From assembly GCA_900546915.1 (NCBI GenBank), contig UREY01000030.1, positions 1 through 20,805 of the forward strand: DNA of 20,805 nt, in the 5' to 3' direction. The notes beneath the pieces are model-generated. The model made no database searches. It saw nothing but the letters and a program-made list of their open reading frames with translations, and was not told where the DNA came from. The stretch comes from an uncultured Eubacteriales bacterium (GTDB taxonomy: Bacteria; Bacillota; Clostridia; Oscillospirales; Oscillospiraceae). Below are positions 6,963-14,978 of the stretch, piece by piece; within the stretch, counting starts at the first letter, position 1; each line of letters starts with the position of its first letter. Both the position numbers and the translations under genes were made by a program.

Positions 6963-8150
6963 ATGAAGAAAATCATTGCGCTGCTGCTGGCAGTGGTGAT
7001 GGTGGCCTGTCTGTTTGCCGGCTGTCAGGGCGGCGACGGGGAGGAGACCAACCCCAGCACAAATTCCACGACCGATGAGGCGACGGACCCCGCCACCGAA
7101 CCGGCAGGCGACGAAACGGAGCCTGCGGCCGACGATACCACGGACCCGGACTCCACCGGGGCCAAGAAGGTTGCCTTTGTCACCGACGTGGGCAACATCG
7201 ACGACCACTCCTTCAACCAGTATTCCTATGAAGGCGTGACCAAGTTCTGCGAAGAGAACAACCTGGAGTGCAACTATTATAAGCCCGCCGGAGATACCGA
7301 TCAGGACCGCATCGACGCCATCAACCAGGCGGTGACCGACGGCTACGGCGTGATTGTAATGGCCGGCTATCTGTTCGGACCTGCCTGCTATACGGTGGCC
7401 AGCGAGCATCCCGAGGTTCTGTTCCTGGCGCTGGACGTGACGGAAGGGGACCTGAATGCCGATACCGTTCCCTCCAACATTGCGCTGATCTGCTATCAGG
7501 AAGAGCAGGCCGGTTACCTGGCCGGCTATGCGGCTGTGCAGGAAGGCTACAAGGAGCTGGGCTTCCTGGGCGGCATTGACGTCCCCGCCGTCATCCGGTA
7601 CGGCTATGGCTTCATCCAGGGCGCCGACAAGGCCGCCCAAGAGCTGGGTGTGACGGACGTGAACATCAAGTACTGGTACTCCGGTTCCTTCGAGGCCAAT
7701 GATGACATCGCCACCAAGATGGACAACTGGTACGTGGGCGGCACGGAAGTGGTCTTTGCCTGCGGCGGCGGTATCTACCTGTCCTGCCTGTCTGCGGCGG
7801 ATGCCAACGACGGCAAGATGATTGGCGTGGACGTGGACCAGTCGAACGTCTCGGAGCGGATCATCACTTCTGCCATGAAGGCGCTGTCCAACTCCGTGGT
7901 GAAGGCGCTGACCGACGCTTCCGCCAACGGCTGGACTTGGCCGACCGAATACGCCGGTGTTTGCCAGTACCTGGGCGCTGCCGACGATTGCGTGGGCCTG
8001 CCCATGGAGACCTCTCAGTTTACCACCTTTACCCAGGAGCAGTATGACGCTCTGTTCCAGTCCATGGCGGACGGCACGCTGGTGGTGGACAACAACAGCG
8101 ATCCCGATACCAAGCCCGAGACCACCAATGTGACGGTGGATTACCAATAA
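6963..8150 (+). CDS. Bmp/PnrA-family substrate-binding lipoprotein
   Basis: A 395-residue lipoprotein: MKK and a hydrophobic segment lead to a lipobox LFAGC with lipidation Cys21. An acidic Thr/Glu/Asp/Pro linker (22-65) comes next, then a Bmp fold starting KKVAFVTDVGNIDDHSFNQ (about 66-84). Other family marks are PSNIALICYQEEQAGYLAGYAA and ACGGGIYLSCLSAA near the ligand cleft. Members of this family bind purine nucleosides or related ligands for ABC transporters; the preceding salvage operon supports a nucleoside ligand. ATG 6963 is chosen over upstream TTG 6948 because GGAGGT (6950-6955) sits 7 nt before it. No permease or ATPase gene is nearby, so its transporter must be elsewhere or it acts as a sensor. 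It ends in an acidic, Asn/Asp/Thr-rich tail and is followed by a strong terminator. Confidence 0.9.
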   Translation: MKKIIALLLAVVMVACLFAGCQGGDGEETNPSTNSTTDEATDPATEPAGDETEPAADDTTDPDSTGAKKVAFVTDVGNIDDHSFNQYSYEGVTKFCEENNLECNYYKPAGDTDQDRIDAINQAVTDGYGVIVMAGYLFGPACYTVASEHPEVLFLALDVTEGDLNADTVPSNIALICYQEEQAGYLAGYAAVQEGYKELGFLGGIDVPAVIRYGYGFIQGADKAAQELGVTDVNIKYWYSGSFEANDDIATKMDNWYVGGTEVVFACGGGIYLSCLSAADANDGKMIGVDVDQSNVSERIITSAMKALSNSVVKALTDASANGWTWPTEYAGVCQYLGAADDCVGLPMETSQFTTFTQEQYDALFQSMADGTLVVDNNSDPDTKPETTNVTVDYQ

Positions 8151-8158
8151 GCATTTGC

Positions 8159-8192
8159 AAAAAGGCGCTGCCCGCGGGGCGGCGCCTTTTTT
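8159..8192 (+). terminator. intrinsic terminator after the lipoprotein gene
   Basis: AAAAAGGCGC (8159-8168) pairs with GCGCCTTTTT, extended by a T-G wobble and GCCC/GGGC around a GCG loop, and ends in six T residues (8187-8192). The flanking A-tract could let it act on the opposite strand as well. Confidence 0.93.
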
Positions 8193-8312
8193 GTAAAACG
8201 GGCGGGGAATTTCAGAAATGTTTGCAATCTGGCGGCTTTGTGCGATTTGCATATAAGACCGGACTTTTACAGATGTATATATGGAGTTTTTCCCGGGATT
8301 GGAGAATTTTGC
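8193..8312. other. intergenic spacer before the fatty-acid operon promoter
   Basis: About 120 bp between the terminator and the fab promoter with no coding signal on either strand; AT-rich around 8245-8290. Nothing recognisable was found. Confidence 0.5.
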
Positions 8313-8341
8313 TTGACAAACCCCACGACGCCGGATAAAAT
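8313..8341 (+). promoter_or_regulatory. main promoter of the fatty-acid synthesis operon
   Basis: Perfect -35 TTGACA (8313-8318), 17 bp, and TAAAAT (8336-8341). Transcription is expected to start near 8348, inside the palindrome that begins 3 bp after the -10 box. It is the only clear promoter before acpP and should drive the following 9.5 kb. Confidence 0.88.
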
Positions 8342-8343
8342 AT

Positions 8344-8375
8344 GTCTAAATTATTTTAGCTAAAATAATTTAGAC
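8344..8375. promoter_or_regulatory. perfect 32-bp palindrome, candidate fab repressor operator
   Basis: GTCTAAATTATTTTAG and its exact reverse complement abut with no spacer. Each half contains a 14-bp imperfect dyad of form CTAAA-N4-TTTAG (8346-8359 and 8360-8373), so the site could seat one large or two adjacent dimers. It covers the predicted transcription start of the fab operon. The MarR-family protein at 17469-17918 is the natural candidate ligand, by analogy with FabT. In RNA it could also form an AU-rich 5' hairpin. Confidence 0.8.
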
Positions 8376-8398
8376 TTTGAGACAAAAGGAGTAACCTT

Positions 8399-8629
8399 AT
8401 GAAACTGGAAGAACTGCGCGATCTGATTGTGGAGACCCTGGGCTGCGACGCTGGAGAGGTGACGCCGGAGGCCGATCTGAAGGCCGACCTGAAGGCCGAT
8501 TCTCTGTCTCTGGTAGAGCTGGTGATGGCTCTGGAGGAGGCCACGGGCCTGACCATTGACGACGGCGACATGGCGGACTTGCATACGGTGGGGGACGTTT
8601 TGAACTACCTCCAGGCGCATCAGAATTAA
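8399..8629 (+). CDS. acpP: acyl carrier protein
   Basis: Carries growing acyl chains on a 4'-phosphopantetheine arm in type II fatty-acid synthesis. The protein is 76 residues, acidic, with the attachment motif ADSLSLVEL, Ser35 being the modified residue, and the usual helix sequence ELVMALEE. The more common DLGADSL is DLKADSL here. ATG 8399 follows AAAAGGAG (8384-8391) by 7 nt. As first gene of the operon it is closest to the promoter, which suits the high ACP level cells need. There is a 31-bp gap to accB. Confidence 0.95.
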   Translation: MKLEELRDLIVETLGCDAGEVTPEADLKADLKADSLSLVELVMALEEATGLTIDDGDMADLHTVGDVLNYLQAHQN

Positions 8630-8660
8630 AGGCGGGCAATTTGCTCAGGAGGGAATTTCC

Positions 8661-9065
8661 ATGACCAATCAGGAAATCATGGACTTGGTGGCCTGCTTCG
8701 ACAGGAGCACCGTCAAGACAATGAAGCTGACCTGGGAGGGCTTTGCCCTGGAGCTGACCCGGGACACAGCTGCGGCAGCGCCCGCCGCACCCCTCCCCGC
8801 CGCTCCGGCGCCGGTGGAAGAGGAGGACTGCGTCGTGACGGCTCCGCTGGTCGGAACATACTATGCCGCGCCCGGTCCGGACCAGCCGCCCTTTGTGCAG
8901 GTGGGCGACCGGGTGAAGAAAGGGGAGACTCTGTGCCTCATCGAAGCGATGAAGATGATGAGCGAGGTGGCCGCTCCCTGTGACTGTGAAATTTTGCAGG
9001 TTTTGAAGACCAACGGCAGTCTGACAGCCTACGGCGAAACCCTGTTTCGCTATCGAGCATGCTGA
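8661..9065 (+). CDS. accB: acetyl-CoA carboxylase biotin carboxyl carrier protein
   Basis: The 134-residue protein has an N-terminal helical segment (1-36), an Ala/Pro-rich hinge (37-52) and a C-terminal biotinyl domain with the invariant EAMKMM, Lys98 being the biotin site. It shuttles carboxylated biotin between AccC and the AccA/AccD transferase. ATG 8661 is preceded by AGGAGG (8647-8652), 8 nt away. Its stop overlaps the accC start by 7 nt, implying coupled translation. A biotin-protein ligase gene is not in the window. Confidence 0.95.
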   Translation: MTNQEIMDLVACFDRSTVKTMKLTWEGFALELTRDTAAAAPAAPLPAAPAPVEEEDCVVTAPLVGTYYAAPGPDQPPFVQVGDRVKKGETLCLIEAMKMMSEVAAPCDCEILQVLKTNGSLTAYGETLFRYRAC

Positions 9066-10450
9066 GGCGGGTTTTGATCGCCAACCGGGGCGAAATTGCC
9101 CTCCGCATCCTCCGGGCCTGCCGGGAGCTGGGGATGGAGACCGTCGCGGTCTATTCCCAGGCCGATGAGGAGGCGCTGCCGGTGCAGCTGGCTACCCAGG
9201 CCGTCTGCATCGGTCCGGCCAAAGCGTCGGACAGCTACCTGAATCAGGAGGCCCTGCTCACGGTGGCCCAGGCCACGGGCTGCGATGGGGTACATCCGGG
9301 CTATGGATTTTTGTCGGAAAACGCAGAATTTGCCGATGCCTGCGCCCAGCGGGGCCTGACCTTTATCGGCCCCTCCGGAGACGCCATACGGCGGGCGGGA
9401 AGTAAGTCTGCGGCCAAGACGCGGATGCAGCAGGCGGGAGTTCCGGTGACGCCCGGCTCCCAGGGACCTGTGGAAAGCGTGGAAGCGGCCCGGGCTGTGG
9501 CCGAGTCGGTGGGTTATCCGGTTCTCCTGAAAGCCTCTGCCGGCGGCGGCGGCCGGGGAATCCGCCGGGTGTACGGCCCGGAGGAGCTGCCGGAGGCGTT
9601 TGAAAGCGCCCGGGCTGAGGCTGTGGCCTGCTTCGGCAACGGGGAGATGTATCTGGAAAAGCTGATTCTCCGGCCGCGGCATATTGAAGTGCAGATTTTG
9701 GCAGACCGGCATGGCCACGTCATCTCTTTGGGAGACCGGGATTGTTCGGTGCAGCGGCGGAATCAGAAGCTTTTGGAGGAGGCGCCTGCCTGGGGCCTGT
9801 CTGCAGAGCTGCGAAAGGAAATGGGTCAGGCGGCGGTCCGGGCGGCAAAAGCGGTGGGCTATGAGAATGCCGGGACGGTGGAGTTTCTGTTGGACCCCGA
9901 CGGCCAGCATTTCTACTTTATGGAGATGAATACGAGAATCCAGGTGGAGCACGGGATTACGGAGCTGGTGACCGGCGTGGATTTGGTGCGGGAGCAGCTG
10001 CGGATTGCCTCGGGGCTTCCGCTGTCTGTGACCCAGGAGGAAGTCCGGATCACGGGCCACGCCATGGAGTGCCGCGTCAATGCCGAGGATCCGGCGGCGG
10101 ACTTCCGTCCGTGTCCCGGCACCGTGGAATTTCTTCATTTTCCAGGGGGGCCCGGCGTGCGGGTGGATTCCTGCCTGTACACCGGCTGCCAGATGCCGCC
10201 CTGGTATGATTCCTTGGCGGCTAAGCTGATGGCTTACGCGCCCACCCGCCTGGAGGCGATCCGGAAGCTGCGGCGTTGCTTGGAGGAGTTCATTTTAGAG
10301 GGCTTTCCCACCAACGCGGAGCTGACGTACCAAATTTTGTATCACCCGGAGTTTATCCGGGGATGCTGCACCACTGCCTTTTTGGAGGAGCATTTGCCGG
10401 AGCTGCTGGAATTTAGGCGCCGGCTGGAGGAAAGGGAGGCCGCAGTATGA
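9059..10450 (+). CDS. accC: acetyl-CoA carboxylase, biotin carboxylase subunit
   Basis: ATP-dependent carboxylation of biotin on AccB with bicarbonate. The 463-residue protein has the ATP-grasp architecture: MLRRVLIANRGEIALRI at the N-terminus, VHPGYGFLSENAEFA (78-92), Gly-rich KASAGGGGRGI (158-168), RHIEVQIL (207-214), DRDCSVQRRNQKLLEEAP (226-243) and EMNTRIQVEH (289-298). The usual Pro after EMNTRIQVEH is Gly (VEHGITE), a mild deviation that leaves the metal- and bicarbonate-site residues intact. It has no clear Shine-Dalgarno and begins within the end of accB, so it probably depends on coupling. The end overlaps accD by 4 nt (ATGA). Confidence 0.95.
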   Translation: MLRRVLIANRGEIALRILRACRELGMETVAVYSQADEEALPVQLATQAVCIGPAKASDSYLNQEALLTVAQATGCDGVHPGYGFLSENAEFADACAQRGLTFIGPSGDAIRRAGSKSAAKTRMQQAGVPVTPGSQGPVESVEAARAVAESVGYPVLLKASAGGGGRGIRRVYGPEELPEAFESARAEAVACFGNGEMYLEKLILRPRHIEVQILADRHGHVISLGDRDCSVQRRNQKLLEEAPAWGLSAELRKEMGQAAVRAAKAVGYENAGTVEFLLDPDGQHFYFMEMNTRIQVEHGITELVTGVDLVREQLRIASGLPLSVTQEEVRITGHAMECRVNAEDPAADFRPCPGTVEFLHFPGGPGVRVDSCLYTGCQMPPWYDSLAAKLMAYAPTRLEAIRKLRRCLEEFILEGFPTNAELTYQILYHPEFIRGCCTTAFLEEHLPELLEFRRRLEEREAAV

Positions 10451-11301
10451 ACGGAATTTTTGCCCGGCGGCGTGCCAGGCTTTTGTCGATGAAAGCGGTG
10501 CGGGAGGCTGGTCCTCCCGCCTCGGCTTGTCCGGGCTGCGGCGCCCAGACAGACCGGGAGGAACTGATCCGGAACATCTGGGTTTGCCCCCGGTGCGGCC
10601 ATCATTTTCCCCTGGATGCTTATAGCCGCCTGAACTCTGTGCTGGACGCCGGTTCGTTCCGGGAGCTGAATGAAAAGTATTCCCCGGCAGATCCCCTGCA
10701 TTTTCCCGGCTATCCGGAGAAGTTGAAAAAAACCCAGGAAAAGACCGGCCTGACGGAGGCCGTGGTGACGGCGCTGGGAGCCATCGGCGGGCGCCGCTGT
10801 GTGGTCGGCGTTTTGGACTGCCGGTTCTTTATGGGCTCCATGAGCGCGGCGGTGGGGGAGAAGATCACCCTTGCCATTGAGTATGCCGTCCGGAACCGCC
10901 TGCCGTTGATTCTGTTCTGTGCCAGTGGCGGAGCCCGGATGCAGGAGGGCATTCTCTCTCTCATGCAGATGGCCAAGACCAGCGCCGCCCTGGGGCGGTT
11001 GGCGCAGCGCGGACTTTTCTACGTTTCCGTCCTCACAGATCCGACGACCGGCGGCGTCACCGCCAGCTTCGCGTCTCTGGGGGACGTCATTTTGGCCGAG
11101 CCGGGGGCGCTCATCGGCTTTGCCGGTCCCCGGGTCATTCAGCAGACCATCGGCCAGACTCTGCCGGAGGGCTTTCAACGGGCGGAGTACCAGCAGGAGC
11201 ACGGCTTTGTGGACGCGGTGGTTCCCCGGAGCCAAATGCGCGCGGCGCTGGTTCAGCTCCTGCGGCTTCATGAGAAAGGAGGCCGGGAATGGAAGAATTG
11301 A
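10447..11301 (+). CDS. accD: acetyl-CoA carboxylase carboxyltransferase beta subunit
   Basis: With AccA, transfers CO2 from carboxybiotin to acetyl-CoA, giving malonyl-CoA. The 284-residue protein has the N-terminal zinc ribbon typical of AccD (Cys28, Cys31, Cys47, Cys50 in CPGCG and CPRCGHHF). The crotonase-like core contains MGSMSAAVGEKI, the oxyanion segment ASGGARMQEG, and DPTTGGVTASFA, then GFAGPRVIQQT. GGGAGG (10434-10439) lies 7 nt before ATG 10447, which overlaps the accC stop. Its 3' end overlaps accA by 13 nt, consistent with equimolar production of the two transferase subunits. Confidence 0.95.
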   Translation: MNGIFARRRARLLSMKAVREAGPPASACPGCGAQTDREELIRNIWVCPRCGHHFPLDAYSRLNSVLDAGSFRELNEKYSPADPLHFPGYPEKLKKTQEKTGLTEAVVTALGAIGGRRCVVGVLDCRFFMGSMSAAVGEKITLAIEYAVRNRLPLILFCASGGARMQEGILSLMQMAKTSAALGRLAQRGLFYVSVLTDPTTGGVTASFASLGDVILAEPGALIGFAGPRVIQQTIGQTLPEGFQRAEYQQEHGFVDAVVPRSQMRAALVQLLRLHEKGGREWKN

Positions 11302-12128
11302 CTGCGGCCCAGCATCTGGCCATTGCCAGAGACCCGGCCAGACCCAATGTGAGCGACTATATCCAGGCGTTGTTTACGGACTTTTTTGAGCAGCGGGGCG
11401 ACCGGCTCTGTGGGGAGGACCCGGCCATTTTGGGCGGCGTGGCCTTATTTCACGGACATCCGGTGACGGTCATCGGTACCCGGAAGGGGAAGACCTTGGA
11501 GGAGAACCTGCGCTGCCATTTTGGAATGCCCAGCCCGGAGGGCTACCGGAAAGCCCGCCGCCTGATGGACCAGGCGGAGAAATTCCGCCGTCCCATTATC
11601 ACCCTGATCGATACCAGCGGCGCGTATCCCGGCCTGGAGGCCGAGGCGCGGGGGCAGGGAGAGGCCATTGCCCAGAATCTTTTGACCATGAGCCGGCTGA
11701 CCGTCCCGGTGGTTGCGGTGATTCTGGGCGAGGGAAACAGCGGCGGCGCTTTGGCTCTGGCCGTGGCGGACCGGGTGCTGATGCTGGAGCACAGCGTCTA
11801 TGCCATTTTGTCTCCCGAGGGCTTCGCCTCTATTTTGTGGAAGGATGCCGGCCGCAGCCAGGAGGCGGCGGGCTTGATGAAGCTGACGGCGCCGGAGCTG
11901 CTCCGACTGGGCGTCATTGATGAGGTGATCCTGGAGCCGGTCGGCGGCGCCCATTTGGCTCCCACCATTGCGTACCGGGAGGTGGACCAGGCGCTGTTCC
12001 GGCACCTGTCCGCTCTCAGCCGGGAGCGGGGAAGCGCCCTGGCTGCCGCCCGGTATGAAAAATTTAGGCGCATGGGCGCCGTCCAGCCGGAGCGGCCTGG
12101 AGAGACGGCGCGGAAGGAGGAGCCATGA
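11289..12128 (+). CDS. accA: acetyl-CoA carboxylase carboxyltransferase alpha subunit
   Basis: Partner of AccD in the alpha2beta2 carboxyltransferase. The 279-residue protein shows the family segments RPNVSDYIQALFTDFFEQRGDR (start of the fold), the NFGMP-equivalent CHFGMPSPEGYRKARRLM, IDTSGAYPGLEAEARGQGEAIA (catalytic core), GEGNSGGALALAVADRVLMLE and YAILSPEGFASILWKD. It is on the short side for AccA (usually a little over 300 residues), mainly through a short N-terminus. AAAGGAGG (11275-11282) precedes ATG 11289 by 6 nt, and the stop overlaps fabH (ATGA). Confidence 0.95.
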   Translation: MEELTAAQHLAIARDPARPNVSDYIQALFTDFFEQRGDRLCGEDPAILGGVALFHGHPVTVIGTRKGKTLEENLRCHFGMPSPEGYRKARRLMDQAEKFRRPIITLIDTSGAYPGLEAEARGQGEAIAQNLLTMSRLTVPVVAVILGEGNSGGALALAVADRVLMLEHSVYAILSPEGFASILWKDAGRSQEAAGLMKLTAPELLRLGVIDEVILEPVGGAHLAPTIAYREVDQALFRHLSALSRERGSALAAARYEKFRRMGAVQPERPGETARKEEP

Positions 12129-13087
12129 ACGGAATTAAAATTTTGGGTACCGGCCATTGCGTGCCGGCCCAGGTGGTGACCAACGACGACATGGCCCGGA
12201 TGGTGGATACCAGCGACGAGTGGATCTCCAGCCGCACCGGGATTCGAACCCGGCATCATTGCAGGACGGAGACGCACACGGATCTCTGCCTCCAGTCGGC
12301 CCGGCAGGCGCTGGATCAGGCACGGGTCCGCCCGGAGGAGGTGGGGGCTTGCATTGTGGCTACCATCACCCCCCAGACTTTGGTCCCCTCGGCAGCATGT
12401 CGGCTGCAAAAGGAACTGGGGCTGCCGGAGGATATTCCCTGCTTTGACCTGAGTGCCGCCTGTACGGGCTTTTTATTTGCGCTGCACACCATGGAGTGTT
12501 TGCTGAACGCCTCAACCCGGCCCTTCGGCCTGGTGGTGGGCTGCGAGGTCCTGAGCCGGGTGACGGATTTTACGGACCGGAGTACCTGCGTTTTATTTGG
12601 CGACGGCGCCGGTGCAGCTGTGGTGGAGTGCCGTCCGGGTTGGCCGTCGATCTGCGCCCAGTTGGGCTGCGCGGGCAATGAGCAACTGCTCCGCATTCCG
12701 GGGGTAGGGACCGGAGAGCCGTCCTACGTCGCCATGGATGGCTCCGGCGTTTTCCGGTTTGCCGTGGAGACGGTGCCCAAATGTGTGGAGCAGGTGCTCC
12801 AGCGCCGGGGCTGTACCATGGCGGATGTGGATTGTTTTGTTTTCCATCAGGCCAATGCGCGGATTACGGATTTGGTTGCCCGCAAACTGGGCATCCCCCC
12901 GGAGAAGTACTATAAAAACATCGACCGCTATGGAAACACGTCCGCGGGCAGCATTCCGCTGGTGCTCAGCGAGTTGCACGAAATGGGCCGGGTGGGACCG
13001 GGCAGCCGGGTTTTGGCCGTGGGCTTTGGAGGCGGCTTGACCTGGGGCGGTGCGCTTTTGGAGTTTGGGGAAAGGAGACCCTTATGA
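12125..13087 (+). CDS. fabH: beta-ketoacyl-ACP synthase III
   Basis: Initiates fatty-acid synthesis by condensing acyl-CoA with malonyl-ACP. The 320-residue thiolase-fold protein carries the full catalytic triad: Cys113 in SAACTGF, His241 in FHQANARI and Asn271 in YGNTSAGS. DTSDEWISSRTGIRTRH is the characteristic N-terminal CoA-binding segment, and the C-terminal GFGGGLTWGGAL is present. Substrate preference (acetyl versus branched) cannot be read off. AAGGAGG (12114-12120) precedes ATG 12125, and both ends overlap neighbours by 4 nt (ATGA). Confidence 0.96.
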   Translation: MNGIKILGTGHCVPAQVVTNDDMARMVDTSDEWISSRTGIRTRHHCRTETHTDLCLQSARQALDQARVRPEEVGACIVATITPQTLVPSAACRLQKELGLPEDIPCFDLSAACTGFLFALHTMECLLNASTRPFGLVVGCEVLSRVTDFTDRSTCVLFGDGAGAAVVECRPGWPSICAQLGCAGNEQLLRIPGVGTGEPSYVAMDGSGVFRFAVETVPKCVEQVLQRRGCTMADVDCFVFHQANARITDLVARKLGIPPEKYYKNIDRYGNTSAGSIPLVLSELHEMGRVGPGSRVLAVGFGGGLTWGGALLEFGERRPL

Positions 13088-14034
13088 ATCGACTGAATCA
13101 ATTGCTGGGGACGGAGTTCCCCATTATTCAGGGCGGCATGGCCAACATCGCCACCGGCGAGTTTGCAGCCGCCTGTTCCAACGCCGGCGCTCTGGGCGTC
13201 ATTGCCTCCGGCTCTCTCCGGTCCGCCGAGGAGCTGCGGGAGCAGATCCGGATTTGCCGGGAGCGGACGGACAAGCCCTTCGGCGTCAATCTGATGCTGA
13301 TGAATCCGGCGGCTCCGGAGATGGCCCAGGTCATTTCTCAGGAGCTGGTGCCGGTGGTGACCACCGGCGCGGGCAATCCGGCGCCTTACATTGCCGCCTG
13401 GAAGGCGGCGGGAGTGAAGGTCCTGCCGGTTGTAGCGGCGACGGTTTTGGCCCGCCGCCTGGTCCAGGCCGGCGCCGACGCCATCATTGCCGAGGGCACG
13501 GAATCCGGCGGCCATGTGGGGGAGATGACCACCATGGCTCTGGTGCCCCAGGTGGTGGACGCGGTGGAGGTTCCCGTCATTGCCGCCGGCGGCATCGCCG
13601 ACGGAAGACAGATGGCGGCGGCTCTGGCCCTGGGCGCCTGCGGCGTTCAGGTGGGGACCTGCCTGCTGGTGAGCCGGGAGTGTCCCATTCATGAAAACTA
13701 TAAGCAGGCCCTTTTAAAAGCCAAGGACAGCGACACCACCGTAACCGGCCGCTCCATCGGCGGCCCTGTGCGGGTGTTGAAGAATAAGATGGCCCGGGAG
13801 TACCTGGCCCTGGAGCGTCGGGGCGCTACCTTGGAGGAGCTGGAGCGCTGCACCTTAGGCGGACTGCGCCGGGCGGTATTTGACGGCGATGTGACCACCG
13901 GCAGCGTGATGACGGGCCAGGTGGCCGGCATGCTCCACGAAATCCGGCCCTTGCGGGTGATTTTCCAGGAGCTGTATACCCAGGGCCTGGCCGTATTGGG
14001 CAAGACCTGCCGTGACTGGGAGGAAAAGGCATGA
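13084..14034 (+). CDS. fabK: FMN-dependent enoyl-ACP reductase, FabK type
   Basis: Performs the last reduction of each elongation cycle. The 316-residue TIM-barrel protein belongs to the nitronate monooxygenase/FabK family: FPIIQGGMANIAT (12-24), NAGALGVIASGS (33-44), GTESGGHVGE with the conserved His, PVIAAGGIADG and ALGACGVQVGTCLL for flavin phosphate binding, and PVRVLKNKMA. Location between fabH and fabD supports FabK over nitronate monooxygenase. No FabI homologue is present in the window, so FabK is probably the enoyl reductase of this operon. AAAGGAG (13071-13077) is 6 nt from ATG 13084; 4-nt overlaps on both sides. Confidence 0.93.
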   Translation: MNRLNQLLGTEFPIIQGGMANIATGEFAAACSNAGALGVIASGSLRSAEELREQIRICRERTDKPFGVNLMLMNPAAPEMAQVISQELVPVVTTGAGNPAPYIAAWKAAGVKVLPVVAATVLARRLVQAGADAIIAEGTESGGHVGEMTTMALVPQVVDAVEVPVIAAGGIADGRQMAAALALGACGVQVGTCLLVSRECPIHENYKQALLKAKDSDTTVTGRSIGGPVRVLKNKMAREYLALERRGATLEELERCTLGGLRRAVFDGDVTTGSVMTGQVAGMLHEIRPLRVIFQELYTQGLAVLGKTCRDWEEKA

Positions 14035-14978
14035 GATTGGGGTTTCTATACGCCGGACAGGGCAGCCAGCACCCGGGCATGGGGCAGGATTTGTACGACG
14101 CCTACCCCGCTTTTCGAGCCGTTCTGGACCGGGCGGAGACAGACTTTGACCTGAAGAAGCTCTGCTTTGAGGGACCGGCGGAAACTCTGAACCAGACCCG
14201 GTACACCCAGCCTTGCATGGTGGCCTTTGCCGCCGGTCTGACGGCGGTTCTGCGGGAGATGGGAATTGCGCCGGATTTGGCGGCGGGACTGTCCCTGGGG
14301 GAATACTCCGCTCTGGCCGCCGCCGGTGTTTTCGGGGATCAGGAGGCCATTTCCCTGACGGCCTTCCGGGGCCGGGTCATGGAGGAAGCTGCCGCCGGCC
14401 GCGACAGCGCGATGATTGCGGTTCTGGGCCTGGACCGGGAGGCGCTGCAGGAGGCCTGCCGGGAGGCGGAGCCTTTGGGAACCGTCGTAATTGCCAATTA
14501 CAACTGTCCGGGCCAGCTGGTTCTGGGCGGAGACCGGGAGGCAGTGAAGAAAGCTGCGGACTTGGCCAAGACCAAAGGAGCCCGCCGTTGTGTTCCCCTG
14601 CGGGTATCCGGCCCGTTCCACACGCCTTTGATGGCGCCTGCCGGTGCGGCGCTGCAGGAGCGGTTTCGGGAGGTGTCCTTCCGGGAGCCGGAGATTCCGG
14701 TCATCTTTAATTGCTTGGGCCGGGAAAAGGGACCGGAGGACCGCATTGCGGATCTGCTGGTCCGGCAGGTTCAGAGCAGCGTTTTTATGGAAGACAGCAT
14801 CCGCCGCATGGAGCAGCTGGGGGCGGAAGCCATTGTGGAAATCGGCCCGGGAGACGCTCTGACAGGCTTTGTCAACCGGACTCTGCCCCAGATGCCGGTC
14901 TACCCGGTGGAAACGGCGGCGGATGTGGCGGGCCTGCCTCAGTGGCTGGCTCAGACAGAAAAGGAGAAACGCCAGTGA
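14031..14978 (+). CDS. fabD: malonyl-CoA:ACP transacylase
   Basis: Moves malonyl from CoA to ACP. The 315-residue protein has FLYAGQGSQHPGMG (5-18), the nucleophile elbow GLSLGEYSAL with Ser88, the substrate-carboxylate Arg in AFRGRVME (111-118), and the catalytic His197 in SGPFHTPLM. IVEIGPGDALTGFV closes the fold. GGGAGG (14018-14023) lies 7 nt before ATG 14031. The start overlaps fabK (ATGA) and the end overlaps fabG (GTGA). Confidence 0.95.
   Translation: MRLGFLYAGQGSQHPGMGQDLYDAYPAFRAVLDRAETDFDLKKLCFEGPAETLNQTRYTQPCMVAFAAGLTAVLREMGIAPDLAAGLSLGEYSALAAAGVFGDQEAISLTAFRGRVMEEAAAGRDSAMIAVLGLDREALQEACREAEPLGTVVIANYNCPGQLVLGGDREAVKKAADLAKTKGARRCVPLRVSGPFHTPLMAPAGAALQERFREVSFREPEIPVIFNCLGREKGPEDRIADLLVRQVQSSVFMEDSIRRMEQLGAEAIVEIGPGDALTGFVNRTLPQMPVYPVETAADVAGLPQWLAQTEKEKRQ

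Noticed and set aside
6885..8252. Minus-strand open frame of 455 codons over the Bmp lipoprotein
   Set aside because: Shadow of a clearly assigned plus-strand gene in GC-rich DNA; it also crosses the intrinsic terminator and has no ribosome-binding site or family resemblance.
8471..8500. Apparent 12-bp tandem duplication in acpP (GCCGAtCTGAAG twice)
   Set aside because: Aligned from memory with other ACPs the number of residues between the conserved TPEA and ADSL positions is unchanged, so it is not an insertion.
9950..9965. AccC EMNTRIQVEH followed by Gly-Ile instead of Pro-Val
   Set aside because: Noted as a mild deviation; all metal- and ATP-site residues are present, so inactivity is not suggested.
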